Positions 5,134 through 5,172 of a DNA stretch of 5,172 nt are shown here, in pieces. This DNA comes from an uncultured Blautia sp. (GTDB lineage: Bacteria; Bacillota; Clostridia; Lachnospirales; Lachnospiraceae): assembly GCF_937880195.1 (NCBI RefSeq), contig NZ_CALFLA010000026.1, positions 1 to 5,172 on the forward strand, given 5' to 3'. A program made the translations under genes and the position numbers. The notes under the pieces are model-generated. The model worked only from the letters and a program-made list of their open reading frames with translations. It did not search any database and was not told the DNA's origin. How positions within the stretch are numbered: position 1 is the stretch's first letter; each line of letters starts with the position of its first letter.

Positions 5134-5172
5134 AATTTGCTTTCTGCGGTCATAAAAAATAAATTAAAAAAG

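Noticed and set aside
5134..5172. Any feature in the right-edge AT-rich tail
   Set aside because: Too short and low in complexity; no promoter, start codon with ribosome site or repeat can be supported.

Overview
The window looks like a chromosomal piece of a gut-type Clostridia bacterium, most likely Lachnospiraceae (inference). The signs are moderate GC with AT-rich intergenic regions, strong AGGAGG-type ribosome binding sites, compact rho-independent terminators, and the gene families themselves: a DUF58/transglutaminase pair, SdpR/SdpI, DUF2284, and an ECF S component. There are no rRNA or tRNA genes, CRISPR arrays or insertion sequences. No stretch without a gene exceeds about 175 bp.

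Left part (1-2700, + strand). The window opens inside a DUF58 (von Willebrand-like) gene. It overlaps by 4 bp (ATGA) with a TgpA-like membrane transglutaminase gene. This is the usual back half of the MoxR ATPase / DUF58 / transglutaminase cassette of Gram-positive bacteria; the MoxR gene would lie off the left edge. The transglutaminase gene is interrupted. Its seven-helix N-terminal half stops at 1726, and the rest (transglutaminase fold, one helix, C-terminal domain) continues in another frame to 2700. The position of the catalytic Cys also reads Ser. The locus therefore looks like a decayed or non-catalytic member, unless the frame change is a sequencing error.

Middle part (2700-3810, + strand). 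A well-formed promoter lies directly after the transglutaminase stop codon and overlaps a 36-bp near-perfect palindrome. It drives an sdpR-sdpI-type pair: an ArsR-family repressor and a six-helix SdpI/DUF1648 membrane protein. A strong terminator ends the unit. In Bacillus subtilis SdpI gives immunity to the SdpC toxin and sequesters SdpR. No sdpC-like gene is visible here, so the role may be immunity to someone else's toxin or envelope-stress sensing.

Right part (3810-5172). A DUF2284 cysteine-rich putative metal-binding protein on the - strand converges on sdpI. It is divergent from an ECF-transporter S component (vitamin uptake) on the + strand. An AT-rich 174-bp spacer between them carries both promoters and a 16-bp-arm dyad. 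The S component ends at a textbook GAAA-tetraloop terminator. The last ~39 bp are AT-rich, with nothing recognisable.

Most of the window is ordinary accessory or housekeeping content. The most notable points are the doubly damaged transglutaminase, the nested palindromic operator with a possible auxiliary site inside the upstream gene, and the SdpRI pair without a toxin gene. I did not find convincing evidence for a wholly new system.
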